This document shows positions 13,984 to 21,260 of a stretch of DNA of 30,084 bases, one piece after another (the first letter of the stretch is position 1; each line of letters begins with the position of its first letter). Location: IMG/VR virus record IMGVR_UViG_3300020051_000587, positions 1-30,084 of that record; one strand, 5' to 3'. Source of the stretch: a virus. Under the pieces are notes generated by a model. The model had not been told where the DNA came from. It saw only the letters and a list, made by a program, of their open reading frames with translations, and searched no databases. Made by a program: the position numbers and the translations under genes.

Positions 13984-15019
13984 TGCTGACGTAGGCGCAG
14001 TAGATAAAGCGGTTGGTTGGAGACAGATTGTTCGTGATTTGAACAAGATTGAACCAAGGGCTGGTTCGGATATAGCACCCAAGGACGACCTTCGCACAGG
14101 TGAGGGACGGATGCAAGTGTCTTTTGTTGACGATAGTAAACTTCGTATGACAGAACATACTCGCATAGTTATAGACAACGTAGTATTTGATGAAGACCCA
14201 AGTAAGTCTGATTTGGCAATGACCTTTGCTCAAGGTACGGCTAGATTTATATCTGGTCAACTGGGTAAGGTTGATAAAGAGAATATCAGACTCAAGACCC
14301 CGACCGCATCTATCGGTATCCGTGGAACAGATTTCACGGTTACGGTAGATGAGTTTGGGAAAACTTTGGTTGTACTTTTGCCTGACGTAAACGGTATCTC
14401 CTCGGGCGAGATTATCGTTTCAACAATGACAGGTGAAGTAGTACTCAACAAACCATTTCAATCTACCACAACAACCGTTGCCGAAGTGGCCCCAAGTGAA
14501 CCAGCAATCCTAGATTTGACTCTGGATATGTTGAACAACATTATGATTATCAACCCACCTAAAAAGAAAGAGACTCAAGAAGAGTTCATGGCAAATGTCA
14601 GTGCGACCAAGAATATCAACCCTCTTGACGTAGACTTTTTAGACCAAGACTTGTTAACCGAAGAAGAACTAGAGAGGGACTATCTAGAATTCAATGAACT
14701 AGATATCAACTACTTAGATGTTGACCTACTCGAAGACTTATTGGATAGTTTCGATTCATTGGGTGAAGATGTGTTGAAAGAACAAGAGTCTACAGGTGAA
14801 TTATCTCTCAGTGGCACCGAAGAAGGATTTGATACGGTTACTCAGGTTGCAACCATTGTAGATGGTGACAAGGTTACTTTTTCTAGAAACGTCAGTGACA
14901 TTGCAGAGGTTTCGGTAGATAAGACATCATCAACTTTAATAACAATAGAACAAGACGGAAAATCACTAGACCCCATTAAATTAAACGGCCAAGATACTCA
15001 GATAAATATAGTACAATGA
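13898..15019 (+). CDS. Secreted FecR-domain protein
   Basis: A 373-residue exported protein. The ATG at 13898 has GGAG 7 bases upstream; the signal peptide is ILFVLVSLILVLTPTAVTS. A FecR domain covers about residues 45-150: IAPKDDLRTGEGRMQVSF, DDSKLRMTEHTRIVID, TAFSQG-like FAQGTARFI, then the hallmark TPTASIGIRGTDFTV. The middle is acidic and Leu/Asp-rich. The last 30 residues carry curlin-like strands ITIEQDG (from residue 348) and a final INIVQ. FecR domains in the periplasm usually relay signals to membrane partners, and genes for FecR proteins are often found beside CHASE2 cyclases in bacteria, as here. It overlaps the repeat-protein gene by 86 bases and the cyclase by 4. Confidence 0.9.
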   Translation: MMVTEQVRQRILFVLVSLILVLTPTAVTSADVGAVDKAVGWRQIVRDLNKIEPRAGSDIAPKDDLRTGEGRMQVSFVDDSKLRMTEHTRIVIDNVVFDEDPSKSDLAMTFAQGTARFISGQLGKVDKENIRLKTPTASIGIRGTDFTVTVDEFGKTLVVLLPDVNGISSGEIIVSTMTGEVVLNKPFQSTTTTVAEVAPSEPAILDLTLDMLNNIMIINPPKKKETQEEFMANVSATKNINPLDVDFLDQDLLTEEELERDYLEFNELDINYLDVDLLEDLLDSFDSLGEDVLKEQESTGELSLSGTEEGFDTVTQVATIVDGDKVTFSRNVSDIAEVSVDKTSSTLITIEQDGKSLDPIKLNGQDTQINIVQ

Positions 15020-16836
15020 AGACATGGCACGTTCTTATCACACTGGGGTTGATGGTAGGATTACGATTTCTTGACCCCTTCCTATTAGAGAGTGCTAGAC
15101 TCTCTTTCTTTGATTCCCTTCAAAGAAACCAAGAAACATCTATCTCAGAACAGATTGTACTGGTAGATATTGACGAAAAGACTTTAGATAAGTTTGGTCA
15201 ATATCCAATTCCCCGTAAGGTCATGGCAGATGAGATTGATAAGATTGATGGTAGTATTATTGCATTCAATATCTTGTTCTCAGAAGAAGACAGAATGGGA
15301 GGCGATGAATACTTTGCAGACATTCTATCTTGGAAACAATCGGTGGTTGCTATTGCACCATCCAATAGAACCAACACAGACTACCGACCACCCCGTATCG
15401 GAACTGCAACCTTTGGTGACCGAGATGCCGAAGACTTCAGACCCGAACTGCCAGGCATGTTATTTGCACAACCAATCATACATGAGAATGTATTTGGTTA
15501 CGGAACGATATCATCTACACAGGATGTTGATGGTATCACAAGAAGACAACCTCTATTGGAAAACTTTGATGGAAGACTCTATCCCGCATTTGGATTAGAT
15601 GTTCTCAGGGTTGCCGCAGGAGACTCATCTTATCAGATATCCACGGATGAATACGGAATCAAGTTTGTTCGTGTACCACAGTTTAAAAATATCATAACTG
15701 ATACTAGTGGTAATATCACTATCGCATACTGGAATGAATTTAAGAGATACTCGTTCACGGAACTAGACACTATACCAAAAGGCAGTATAATCGTGATTGG
15801 AGCGAACTTTGAGGGTTCTAGTATAGTTGCGACACCCGTGGGGTCAATGTATCCTCATGACATTCAAGCGAACATAATCAAGACTATGATTGATGGTGTC
15901 GTTTTAAAGCGACAGGACGAATTTATTTTCTATGAGGTCTTGACAAGTATCATACTTTCTGTTATACTATTAGCTTTTATAACCTATGCACCAATAAGTG
16001 TATCTGGTATGACGTTTGGTGTCATACTAGGTGGATTATATTACTTTGCCAACGATACCTTCTCAACCTACTATTATATGGTTGACCCTATATTCCCTAT
16101 ATTAACGTTAGTAATAATATTTGCACATGGTTCCTTTGTACAGTTCTACACACAGTTTAAAGCTAAACAGATGATTAAGGGTCAGTTCGGAACTTACCTA
16201 TCACCCGACATGGTAGACATGTTGGCAAAAGACCCAAGTCTCATGAAGTTAGGTGGTGAGAAGAAAGAGATGACGTTTCTGTTCATGGACATATGTGGAT
16301 TCACCCCCATATCAGAACATTACAAAAACAAGGACGATGCGGAAGGATTGGTCACACTTATTAATAACTATCTTAATGAGATGACGAAAATTATCCTAAA
16401 TAACGGTGGTACAATCGACAAGTATATGGGCGATTGTATTATGGCATTTTGGAATGCACCTTTACCCTGTAAAAATCACGCAGAGATGGCAGTTAGGTCT
16501 GCAATAGAAATTGAAGAGAAAACGAATGAACTCCGAAGACAATATAGTGAACAGGGTCTACCCCCCATCAATGTTGGAACTGGTATCAATACAGGTACTT
16601 GCATTGTTGGTAATATGGGTAGTGAGTCACGGTTTGATTATTCAGTCATCGGAGACGCAGTCAACCTTGCAGCAAGACTCGAAGCAACCGCAGCTCGAGG
16701 AGACTACCTTGAATACAAGACCATCTACTCTAGTTTCACAATGGAAAAACTCACCACTATTAATTCGAGACCAATAGGTCAGATTAAAGTGAAGGGTAAG
16801 GAGGAAATGATTGATATCTTTACAATGGACAGATAA
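15016..16836 (+). CDS. CHASE2-domain class III nucleotide cyclase (probably adenylate cyclase)
   Basis: A 606-residue membrane enzyme expected to make cAMP from ATP. One amino-terminal helix (residues 5-20) leads into a periplasmic CHASE2 sensor domain (about 30-300; FFDSLQR, VLVDIDEKTL, PIPR segments). Three membrane helices follow (about 305-385), then a cytosolic catalytic domain (415-606). Metal-binding aspartates are D425 (FMDICGFT) and D473 (DKYMGDC); the transition-state pair is N550 and R554 (GDAVNLAARLE). The base-selecting positions are K469 and S543; a Lys with Thr/Ser is usual for bacterial adenylate cyclases. All catalytic residues are present, so it looks active. It is last in the operon, joined by ATGA to the FecR gene. 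Such an enzyme is very unusual in a phage. Confidence 0.94.
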   Translation: MKTWHVLITLGLMVGLRFLDPFLLESARLSFFDSLQRNQETSISEQIVLVDIDEKTLDKFGQYPIPRKVMADEIDKIDGSIIAFNILFSEEDRMGGDEYFADILSWKQSVVAIAPSNRTNTDYRPPRIGTATFGDRDAEDFRPELPGMLFAQPIIHENVFGYGTISSTQDVDGITRRQPLLENFDGRLYPAFGLDVLRVAAGDSSYQISTDEYGIKFVRVPQFKNIITDTSGNITIAYWNEFKRYSFTELDTIPKGSIIVIGANFEGSSIVATPVGSMYPHDIQANIIKTMIDGVVLKRQDEFIFYEVLTSIILSVILLAFITYAPISVSGMTFGVILGGLYYFANDTFSTYYYMVDPIFPILTLVIIFAHGSFVQFYTQFKAKQMIKGQFGTYLSPDMVDMLAKDPSLMKLGGEKKEMTFLFMDICGFTPISEHYKNKDDAEGLVTLINNYLNEMTKIILNNGGTIDKYMGDCIMAFWNAPLPCKNHAEMAVRSAIEIEEKTNELRRQYSEQGLPPINVGTGINTGTCIVGNMGSESRFDYSVIGDAVNLAARLEATAARGDYLEYKTIYSSFTMEKLTTINSRPIGQIKVKGKEEMIDIFTMDR

Positions 16837-16947
16837 CTTCCTTTCACCACAATCCCCACTTCGGTGGTATAGACCGTAAGGTTCTCACTTTCTTCTTTTA
16901 TAAGAAAAAGTTCTAAAAACTCCCCTTTTTATTCCATATTAATCTAC
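16837..16947 (+). other. Gap after the cyclase: hairpin with TTCG loop, possible weak terminator
   Basis: CCAC (16856-16859), loop TTCG, GTGG (16864-16867) forms a short stable hairpin, but no T-run follows directly. A second small inverted repeat, TTCTT/AAGAA, lies near 16890-16907. T-rich CCCCTTTTT is found near 16922-16930. Termination of the operon here is plausible but not clear. Confidence 0.35.
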
Positions 16948-16994
16948 TTATTATCAAAATAAGTGTTGACGAAACCTGCCTAATCGACTATAAT
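16948..16994 (+). promoter_or_regulatory. Early-type sigma70 promoter cassette
   Basis: UP-like element TTATTATCAAAATAA (16948-16962), TTGACG (16966-16971), 17-base spacer, TATAAT (16989-16994). Bases 16986-17022 are identical to 21218-21254. Confidence 0.88.
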
Positions 16995-17026
16995 GTATAT
17001 GTAAAGTCGAGTTGAGAGAGAGAATT

Positions 17027-17170
17027 ATGGGTTATGTATTGCGTTGTTTGAAAACTGATTTTATTATTGTCAACAAAGTGTTTGAGACTGTTCCAAAAGC
17101 ATTGAAGTATCGAATGGAACACTTGGAACGTGGTGTTGCGTGGGTTGATTATTTGGAGGAGGTTGTATAA
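17027..17170 (+). CDS. Small protein, 47 residues
   Basis: A short gene directly behind the 16966 promoter, with a GAGAGAGA ribosome site. The product begins MGYVLRCLKTDFIIVNKVFE and ends VDYLEEVV; it has one cysteine, is mostly helical and has no membrane segment. Not recognised. Its stop overlaps the start of the next gene (TAATG), which supports it as real. Confidence 0.65.
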   Translation: MGYVLRCLKTDFIIVNKVFETVPKALKYRMEHLERGVAWVDYLEEVV

Positions 17171-17442
17171 TGGCTCTTGCACCAATGAGTGTTGAACCCG
17201 TGTTAGGTGAGTTCGTAGAGAAGGAGTGTGGTAACTACTTTCACTACACTGAGAATGATGACCCATTCCATTGGTGTGAGGACTTTCCCCACAAGATATG
17301 GGTAGGTGACCAGATTGGTTCTCCCTATCGTTATGGTCTGGTCAAGAAGACCGTTGCTTATGTCTGTGTTGATGAAGATGAATTTGGTCTCCCTGTTGTG
17401 GAGAAATGGTTTCTTAAAAAGAACGTGGAGTTTATTGTATGA
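17170..17442 (+). CDS. Hypothetical protein, 90 residues
   Basis: Not recognised. Acidic and aromatic-rich, with the pattern CGNYFHYTENDDPFHWCEDFPHKIWVG split by two cysteines and two histidines that could, but need not, bind metal. Then VKKTVAYVCVDEDEFGLPVVEKWF. It starts with a one-base overlap on the gene before and ends with an ATGA overlap on the next, so three genes are translated as a chain from the 16966 promoter. Confidence 0.72.
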   Translation: MALAPMSVEPVLGEFVEKECGNYFHYTENDDPFHWCEDFPHKIWVGDQIGSPYRYGLVKKTVAYVCVDEDEFGLPVVEKWFLKKNVEFIV

Positions 17443-17678
17443 TTAACGAAAATGGTATAGAAGTAATCCCTACCCATATTGGAGGTGTGTGGAACATTAC
17501 ACATTCCTTTACACAATCCAAGACAGATGTCTCGGAATACTACTACAACCCTGAGTTGGATAAGTTTGGTAACAAGGATGACTGGGTCTGCAAAGACGGT
17601 TGGGTACGCATCGTTGTTGACGCATCTCTGCCCGCCCAAGAAGTTGACAAAATCTTTTTTTACTTATTTTCAAAATAA
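17439..17678 (+). CDS. Hypothetical protein, 79 residues
   Basis: Not recognised. It follows by ATGA overlap. Short strands and a tryptophan-rich middle (KDDWVCKDGWVRIVVD) suggest a small beta protein; the end (KIFFYLFSK) is hydrophobic. Its last codons and stop overlap the A/T-rich inverted repeat of the next promoter (17664-17678), so coding and control sequence share these bases. Confidence 0.7.
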   Translation: MINENGIEVIPTHIGGVWNITHSFTQSKTDVSEYYYNPELDKFGNKDDWVCKDGWVRIVVDASLPAQEVDKIFFYLFSK

Positions 17679-17710
17679 CGCTTGACAAACGTTGCTGTTG
17701 TTGTTATAAT
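17664..17710 (+). promoter_or_regulatory. Consensus sigma70 promoter cassette
   Basis: Perfect inverted repeat TTATTTT-C-AAAATAA (17664-17678), then TTGACA (17682-17687), 17-base spacer, TATAAT (17705-17710): a full consensus promoter. The leader has GAGTTGAGAGAG before the ATG at 17745. Confidence 0.92.
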
Positions 17711-17744
17711 AAGTACTTAGTTAATCGAGTTGAGAGAGTAAATT

Positions 17745-17882
17745 ATGAATTATGAAGTTTCAATCCTAATGAACGACCTTGCGATGCTGATAGAGGCATC
17801 AGAGATTTTCACTGAAGCGGAGTACAATAAAAAGTACAACGCACTAATAAAAGAAATAACTGCCTTAGGAGGGTTTGAATAA
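17745..17882 (+). CDS. Small protein, 45 residues
   Basis: A short gene behind the consensus promoter at 17682. The product is helical (MNYEVSILMNDLAMLIEASE, then YNKKYNALIKEITALGG) and acidic; not recognised. It ends in a TAATG overlap with the next gene, whose AGGAGGG ribosome site lies in its last codons. Confidence 0.65.
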   Translation: MNYEVSILMNDLAMLIEASEIFTEAEYNKKYNALIKEITALGGFE

Positions 17883-18106
17883 TGATGATTAATGGATTAA
17901 TAGGTACGCATCTCGCAACGAACGAAAGTGTTGAGATACCGATGAACTACAAAGAGATGCAATTGGCGCTTGACGATACTAATACTATCGGCGAGTCATG
18001 GTTTATGATGACTGATATGGTGTTCGACAGAACTGGTATCGAGATAGTTGACCAAATCGAATTGAACTACATCGTTGTTAACGGTGTTCAGAAAGTATTT
18101 CACTAG
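17882..18106 (+). CDS. Hypothetical protein, 74 residues
   Basis: Not recognised. Two adjacent starts (17882, 17885) follow a strong AGGAGGG site. The protein is acidic with a GLIGTHLATNESVEIPM beta start, a central helix (YKEMQLALDDT), then GESWFMMTDMVF and a strand-rich end (IELNYIVVNGVQKVF). No signal peptide or membrane segment. Confidence 0.7.
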   Translation: MMINGLIGTHLATNESVEIPMNYKEMQLALDDTNTIGESWFMMTDMVFDRTGIEIVDQIELNYIVVNGVQKVFH

Positions 18107-18116
18107 GAGATTTATT

Positions 18117-18470
18117 ATGGGTATTCACGTAAACATTTATAAGCAAGCAAGAGACGAAGATTCTATTTTCGGTAACAATGACTGCACCGCTGGTGGCGAG
18201 TCAAGTTATGCAAAAGGTTTTTGTGTGGTAAACGCAGAAGGGCCATTTGAACCGTGTGAGGATTATCCTGCCGCAGAGTTAGTGATGGCAGAACCAATCG
18301 GTGGTAGAAAAATCCTCAGACTGATTCCAGTTTCCAAGAAAGGAAAGTGGACAATGTTTGGTGGTAACTATGCGGGTTGTTCTGACTCAAGGTTCTCAAG
18401 ACTTTGTGACCAACTACTCGGTGGTTCGTTCTACGGTGCGGTTGCAGTTCACGATAGGGTGGAAGGTTGA
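18117..18470 (+). CDS. Hypothetical protein, 117 residues
   Basis: Not recognised. The ATG at 18117 is chosen because AGGAGA lies 7 bases upstream; a start at 18075 would fall inside the previous gene. The protein has five cysteines, glycine-rich turns and alternating strands (GKWTMFGGNYAGCSDSRFSRL), and the FCVVNAEGPFEPCEDYPAAEL segment resembles the GNYFHYTENDDPFHWCEDFP part of the product at 17170 in spacing of F-x-x-C-E-D-x-P. That similarity may be real (small paralogues) or chance. Confidence 0.72.
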   Translation: MGIHVNIYKQARDEDSIFGNNDCTAGGESSYAKGFCVVNAEGPFEPCEDYPAAELVMAEPIGGRKILRLIPVSKKGKWTMFGGNYAGCSDSRFSRLCDQLLGGSFYGAVAVHDRVEG

Positions 18471-18479
18471 AATTAGGGC

Positions 18480-18508
18480 TTGACAAAGTCCGCACTTATT
18501 GTTATAAT
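18480..18508 (+). promoter_or_regulatory. Consensus sigma70 promoter cassette
   Basis: TTGACA (18480-18485), 17-base spacer, TATAAT (18503-18508), both boxes perfect. The AAGTACATAAA start of the leader is shared with the cassette at 10035. An AAAGAGAGAAT ribosome site precedes the DUF932 gene. Confidence 0.93.
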
Positions 18509-18541
18509 AAGTACATAAACAAATAAAAGAGAGAATATATT

Positions 18542-19507
18542 ATGAGCATGAATGACGTTTTACAGATTGAAACAATGGCCTATGCGGGGTCTTCACCTTG
18601 GGGTGAGATTGGTACGCAAGTACCGAACGACCTATCCCCACAACAAATTATGACTAAGGCAGGACTTGACTGGTCTGTCGAGAAAGTCCCGACCTTTGCA
18701 ATCATGGGTGATGAACAAATCCCCACGGGTCAGGAAGCACTTGTCAGGTCTTCGGACAACAAGATTCTAACTCAGGTTGGTAAGAACTGGCATCCTGTCC
18801 AGAACGAAACTGCGTTTGAGTTCTTCAACGACTTCTGTTTGGAAGGTGGTATGGATATGCATACTGCGGGTTCACTGAAGGGTGGTAAGATGGTCTGGGC
18901 ACTCGCCAAGATTAACGAGTCATTCGATGTGTTGAAGGGTGACCAAGTAGATTCCTACCTGTTGTTCTCCAACCCACACGAGTATGGTAAGTCAATCGAT
19001 GTTAGATTCACCCCAATCCGTGTTACTTGTATGAACACCCTTGCGATGGCAATCAAAGGTTCTGCGGTTAACGGAATGAAACTTAATCACCGTAAGGCAT
19101 TTGACCCTCGTAAAGTAAAAGAGACTATGGGTATTGCACACGAGAAGTTTGAACAATACAAAGATGTTGCTCAGTTCCTTGCTGGTAAACAGTTCTCTAT
19201 GGACGCACTGGTTCAATACTACAACGATGTGTTCCCTAGAACGTATCAGGGTAAAGAAGAAGTCGAAGTCAAGACGATTCAGGACTTGACCTCTAATGGT
19301 CAGAAAGCGTTTGAGTTCTTGGAGTCACAGCCTGGTGCTGAGTTCGGAAAGGGTTCATGGTGGCAAGCACTTAACAGTGTGACCTACTTGACTGACCACC
19401 AGATGGGTAGGGAAGCGGACTCAAGATTGACTTCCGCATGGTTCGGTGCTAACCAGACCAGAAAAATCAAAGCAGTGGAAAGGGCAGTCGCATTAGCGGC
19501 TGCTTAA
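18542..19507 (+). CDS. DUF932 protein
   Basis: A 321-residue protein of the DUF932 phage/plasmid family. Typical segments are the AYAGSSPWGEIGTQV opening, a W-x-V-x-x-x-P stretch (LDWSVEKVPTF), SSDNKILTQVGKNWHPVQN, FFNDFCLEGGMDMHTAGSLKGGKMVWALAKI, and FTPIRVTCMNTLAMA near the middle. The family's role is unknown; it is common on plasmids and phages and has been linked by context to DNA processing. It has its own perfect promoter, so it should be made early and in quantity. A second ATG at 18548 is possible. Confidence 0.88.
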   Translation: MSMNDVLQIETMAYAGSSPWGEIGTQVPNDLSPQQIMTKAGLDWSVEKVPTFAIMGDEQIPTGQEALVRSSDNKILTQVGKNWHPVQNETAFEFFNDFCLEGGMDMHTAGSLKGGKMVWALAKINESFDVLKGDQVDSYLLFSNPHEYGKSIDVRFTPIRVTCMNTLAMAIKGSAVNGMKLNHRKAFDPRKVKETMGIAHEKFEQYKDVAQFLAGKQFSMDALVQYYNDVFPRTYQGKEEVEVKTIQDLTSNGQKAFEFLESQPGAEFGKGSWWQALNSVTYLTDHQMGREADSRLTSAWFGANQTRKIKAVERAVALAAA

Positions 19508-19536
19508 TTGATTGATATATAGGAGTACGTTTTATA

Positions 19537-19704
19537 GTGAAACGTGGTGAGAAAAGTTTAGCTGTAAGAGCAGAGCAACAGATTTCGATTTGTTGCGAAA
19601 CTCTTTGTGACCGTGAAACGGTAATAGAATATATTGACGAACTTAAAGTGGAAATCGCAGATATGAAAAAGTATATTGCGGCACTTGAAGAAGCAATACA
19701 ATGA
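19537..19704 (+). CDS. Small coiled-coil protein, 55 residues, GTG start
   Basis: A short gene that begins with GTG at 19537, with AGGAG at 19521-19525. The product (MKRGEKSLAVRAEQQISI, then a CCETLCDRE cysteine cluster, then a long helix VIEYIDELKVEIADMKKYI) has three cysteines close together and a coiled-coil end. Not recognised. The Shine-Dalgarno spacing of 11 bases is long, which lowers certainty about the start. Confidence 0.5.
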   Translation: MKRGEKSLAVRAEQQISICCETLCDRETVIEYIDELKVEIADMKKYIAALEEAIQ

Positions 19705-19713
19705 TAATTAAAA

Positions 19714-19998
19714 ATGGAGAAAAAAATGAAATTGAATGATGTAGTTGCCGTTATGTGCAACAGTGGTGAATATGTTGGTAAATATTCCAAAGAAGATGAC
19801 ACTACGGTAACAATTACCGACCCTCGAATGGTAGTAAGTACCCAAGAAGGTCTGGGATTTGCACATGGTATCTGTGTTACTGGTGAGGCTGATGTCCGTA
19901 CCGTTGACATATATAAGTCTAGTGTGTGTTTTGTAACGCCTGTTAATGATGATTTGCGTAAAGCATATATTAAAAACACGAGTGGACTTATCGTCTAA
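19714..19998 (+). CDS. Small beta-barrel-like protein, 94 residues
   Basis: Not named. The chain reads as five or so short strands: KLNDVVAVMCNSGEYVGKYS, DDTTVTITDPRMVV, GICVTGEADVRTVDIYKS, CFVTPVNDDLRKAYI. The first 40 residues have the look of an Sm/SH3-like barrel (a G-E-Y-V-G-K turn followed by T-V-T-I), but this is a weak likeness. Its stop overlaps the start of the ATP-grasp gene (TAATG), so the two are co-translated. Confidence 0.7.
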   Translation: MEKKMKLNDVVAVMCNSGEYVGKYSKEDDTTVTITDPRMVVSTQEGLGFAHGICVTGEADVRTVDIYKSSVCFVTPVNDDLRKAYIKNTSGLIV

Positions 19999-21176
19999 TG
20001 AAACGTAGGATTCTATGCGTAGATTACGGTCTATGCAATTTCCACAATCTAAGGATACTGGCAGAGGCTGGCCACGAAGTTTTTGTAACCAATACTTCGG
20101 GGAAAGCCCCTCATCGAGCACCAACCGCTTACTATAAATCTTTGGGAATAACACTATTAGATGACTTGGGGGTTACTGAACGTGAGAGTGTTGCACGTAG
20201 ATTCGTGAAGGATAATAGGATTGACACCATTATCAATTCATGGCCTAAGTTTATTGTACCAAATGAATGGAAACGTGACCTAGACTATATTGGACTTAGC
20301 GAAGAGTCCGCATGGTTAGAATGTCGTAAGTGGTGGACAAGACAACATATCGATGAACTTGGAGTTAAACTTCCGAAGTTACTGGATAAGGTAACTGCCC
20401 CTTGTGTAGTCAAACCAATACAGACATCTGGAAATAACGATAGTGCGTCAATTGTTCTCAATCAAAACCATGTCGATTGGGTAGGAAGATTATTAGACGT
20501 AGACCCAGCATTCGATTATTATATTGAAGAGTATATCTCTGATAACATTGAGACCAATGTTGAGTTTGTTGTCTCTGGTGGTAAGTGGTCTATCTACCAT
20601 CATCAACAGGTGATGGGTGAGGATGATGCAAAAATAGCTGGTAACTTTACTCACTGGACTCGTTTTGCAGGATATAAGAAATTGTCTGGTAAAAATCTTG
20701 AAATCACTCTGGATAATGCAAAGGTCATTCTAGACTGGGTAGCGACACTGGGCGGTGATTATCTTGGTCAGATTACTGGACTTATCAAAGATGGTGAGTG
20801 GTACTTCTGTGAGATAAACTCTCGACCCGAACAATCCAATAGTCTGCCTTACTTTATTACTGGGGATGAATGGTTGGAAGCAATGCATGGGAAACCTGAG
20901 ATAATCGGAGACTCATATGGTGAAGTTCAGAAGGTGGTACTACAACCCGACTCTCCAGATGTCCCATATCCATTTCACCTACATGAGAAGTATGGAGTTA
21001 ATATCCCATGTGGACTAGACATCCTTGCTGGTAAACACCGACTATCTCGACAGTTTAGGAAAAGGTCACCTGATAAATGTATCGGAATTATCGTGGTTGA
21101 CCGCAAAATACCCACAGATTTCATCGATGAGATTGAAAATAATTCCAAATATTCTGTAAGTCATTGTTTTTTATAG
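19998..21176 (+). CDS. ATP-grasp family enzyme
   Basis: A 392-residue protein with an ATP-grasp core, a fold that joins a carboxylate to an amine or thiol through an acyl phosphate. The amino domain (ILCVDYGLCNFHNLRILAEA) is the usual Rossmann-like part. The ATP site shows PCVVKPIQTSGNNDSASIV with the phosphate-binding lysine, then YYIEEYISDNIETNVEFVV, then the metal-binding end WYFCEINSRPEQSNSLPYF with E-x-N-x-R. It is most like PurD/CarB-type ligases in layout, without matching any one closely. The substrate is unknown; peptide tagging, nucleotide or cofactor synthesis are possible. It is longer than the minimal fold, with about 90 extra residues at the end. Confidence 0.82.
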   Translation: MKRRILCVDYGLCNFHNLRILAEAGHEVFVTNTSGKAPHRAPTAYYKSLGITLLDDLGVTERESVARRFVKDNRIDTIINSWPKFIVPNEWKRDLDYIGLSEESAWLECRKWWTRQHIDELGVKLPKLLDKVTAPCVVKPIQTSGNNDSASIVLNQNHVDWVGRLLDVDPAFDYYIEEYISDNIETNVEFVVSGGKWSIYHHQQVMGEDDAKIAGNFTHWTRFAGYKKLSGKNLEITLDNAKVILDWVATLGGDYLGQITGLIKDGEWYFCEINSRPEQSNSLPYFITGDEWLEAMHGKPEIIGDSYGEVQKVVLQPDSPDVPYPFHLHEKYGVNIPCGLDILAGKHRLSRQFRKRSPDKCIGIIVVDRKIPTDFIDEIENNSKYSVSHCFL

Positions 21177-21181
21177 GAATC

Positions 21182-21226
21182 TTATTTTCGAAATAAGTTG
21201 ACAAACCTTGCCCAATAGACTATAAT
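21182..21226 (+). promoter_or_regulatory. Consensus sigma70 promoter cassette
   Basis: Near-palindrome TTATTTTCGAAATAA (21182-21196), TTGACA (21198-21203), 17-base spacer, TATAAT (21221-21226). The -10 and leader (21218-21254) match 16986-17022 base for base. Confidence 0.93.
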
Positions 21227-21260
21227 GTATATGTAAAGTCGAGTTGAGAGAGAGTTTATT

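Noticed and set aside
15194-15598. Plus-strand open frame of 134 codons inside the cyclase gene
   Set aside because: Alternate-frame shadow of a gene whose domain structure is complete; no ribosome site and no sensible composition.
19467-19979. Minus-strand open frame of 170 codons
   Set aside because: It lies wholly antisense to three well-supported plus-strand starts (end of DUF932, the 19537 small gene and the 19714 gene), has Ser/Ile/Phe-rich shadow composition and no ribosome site or promoter on its strand.
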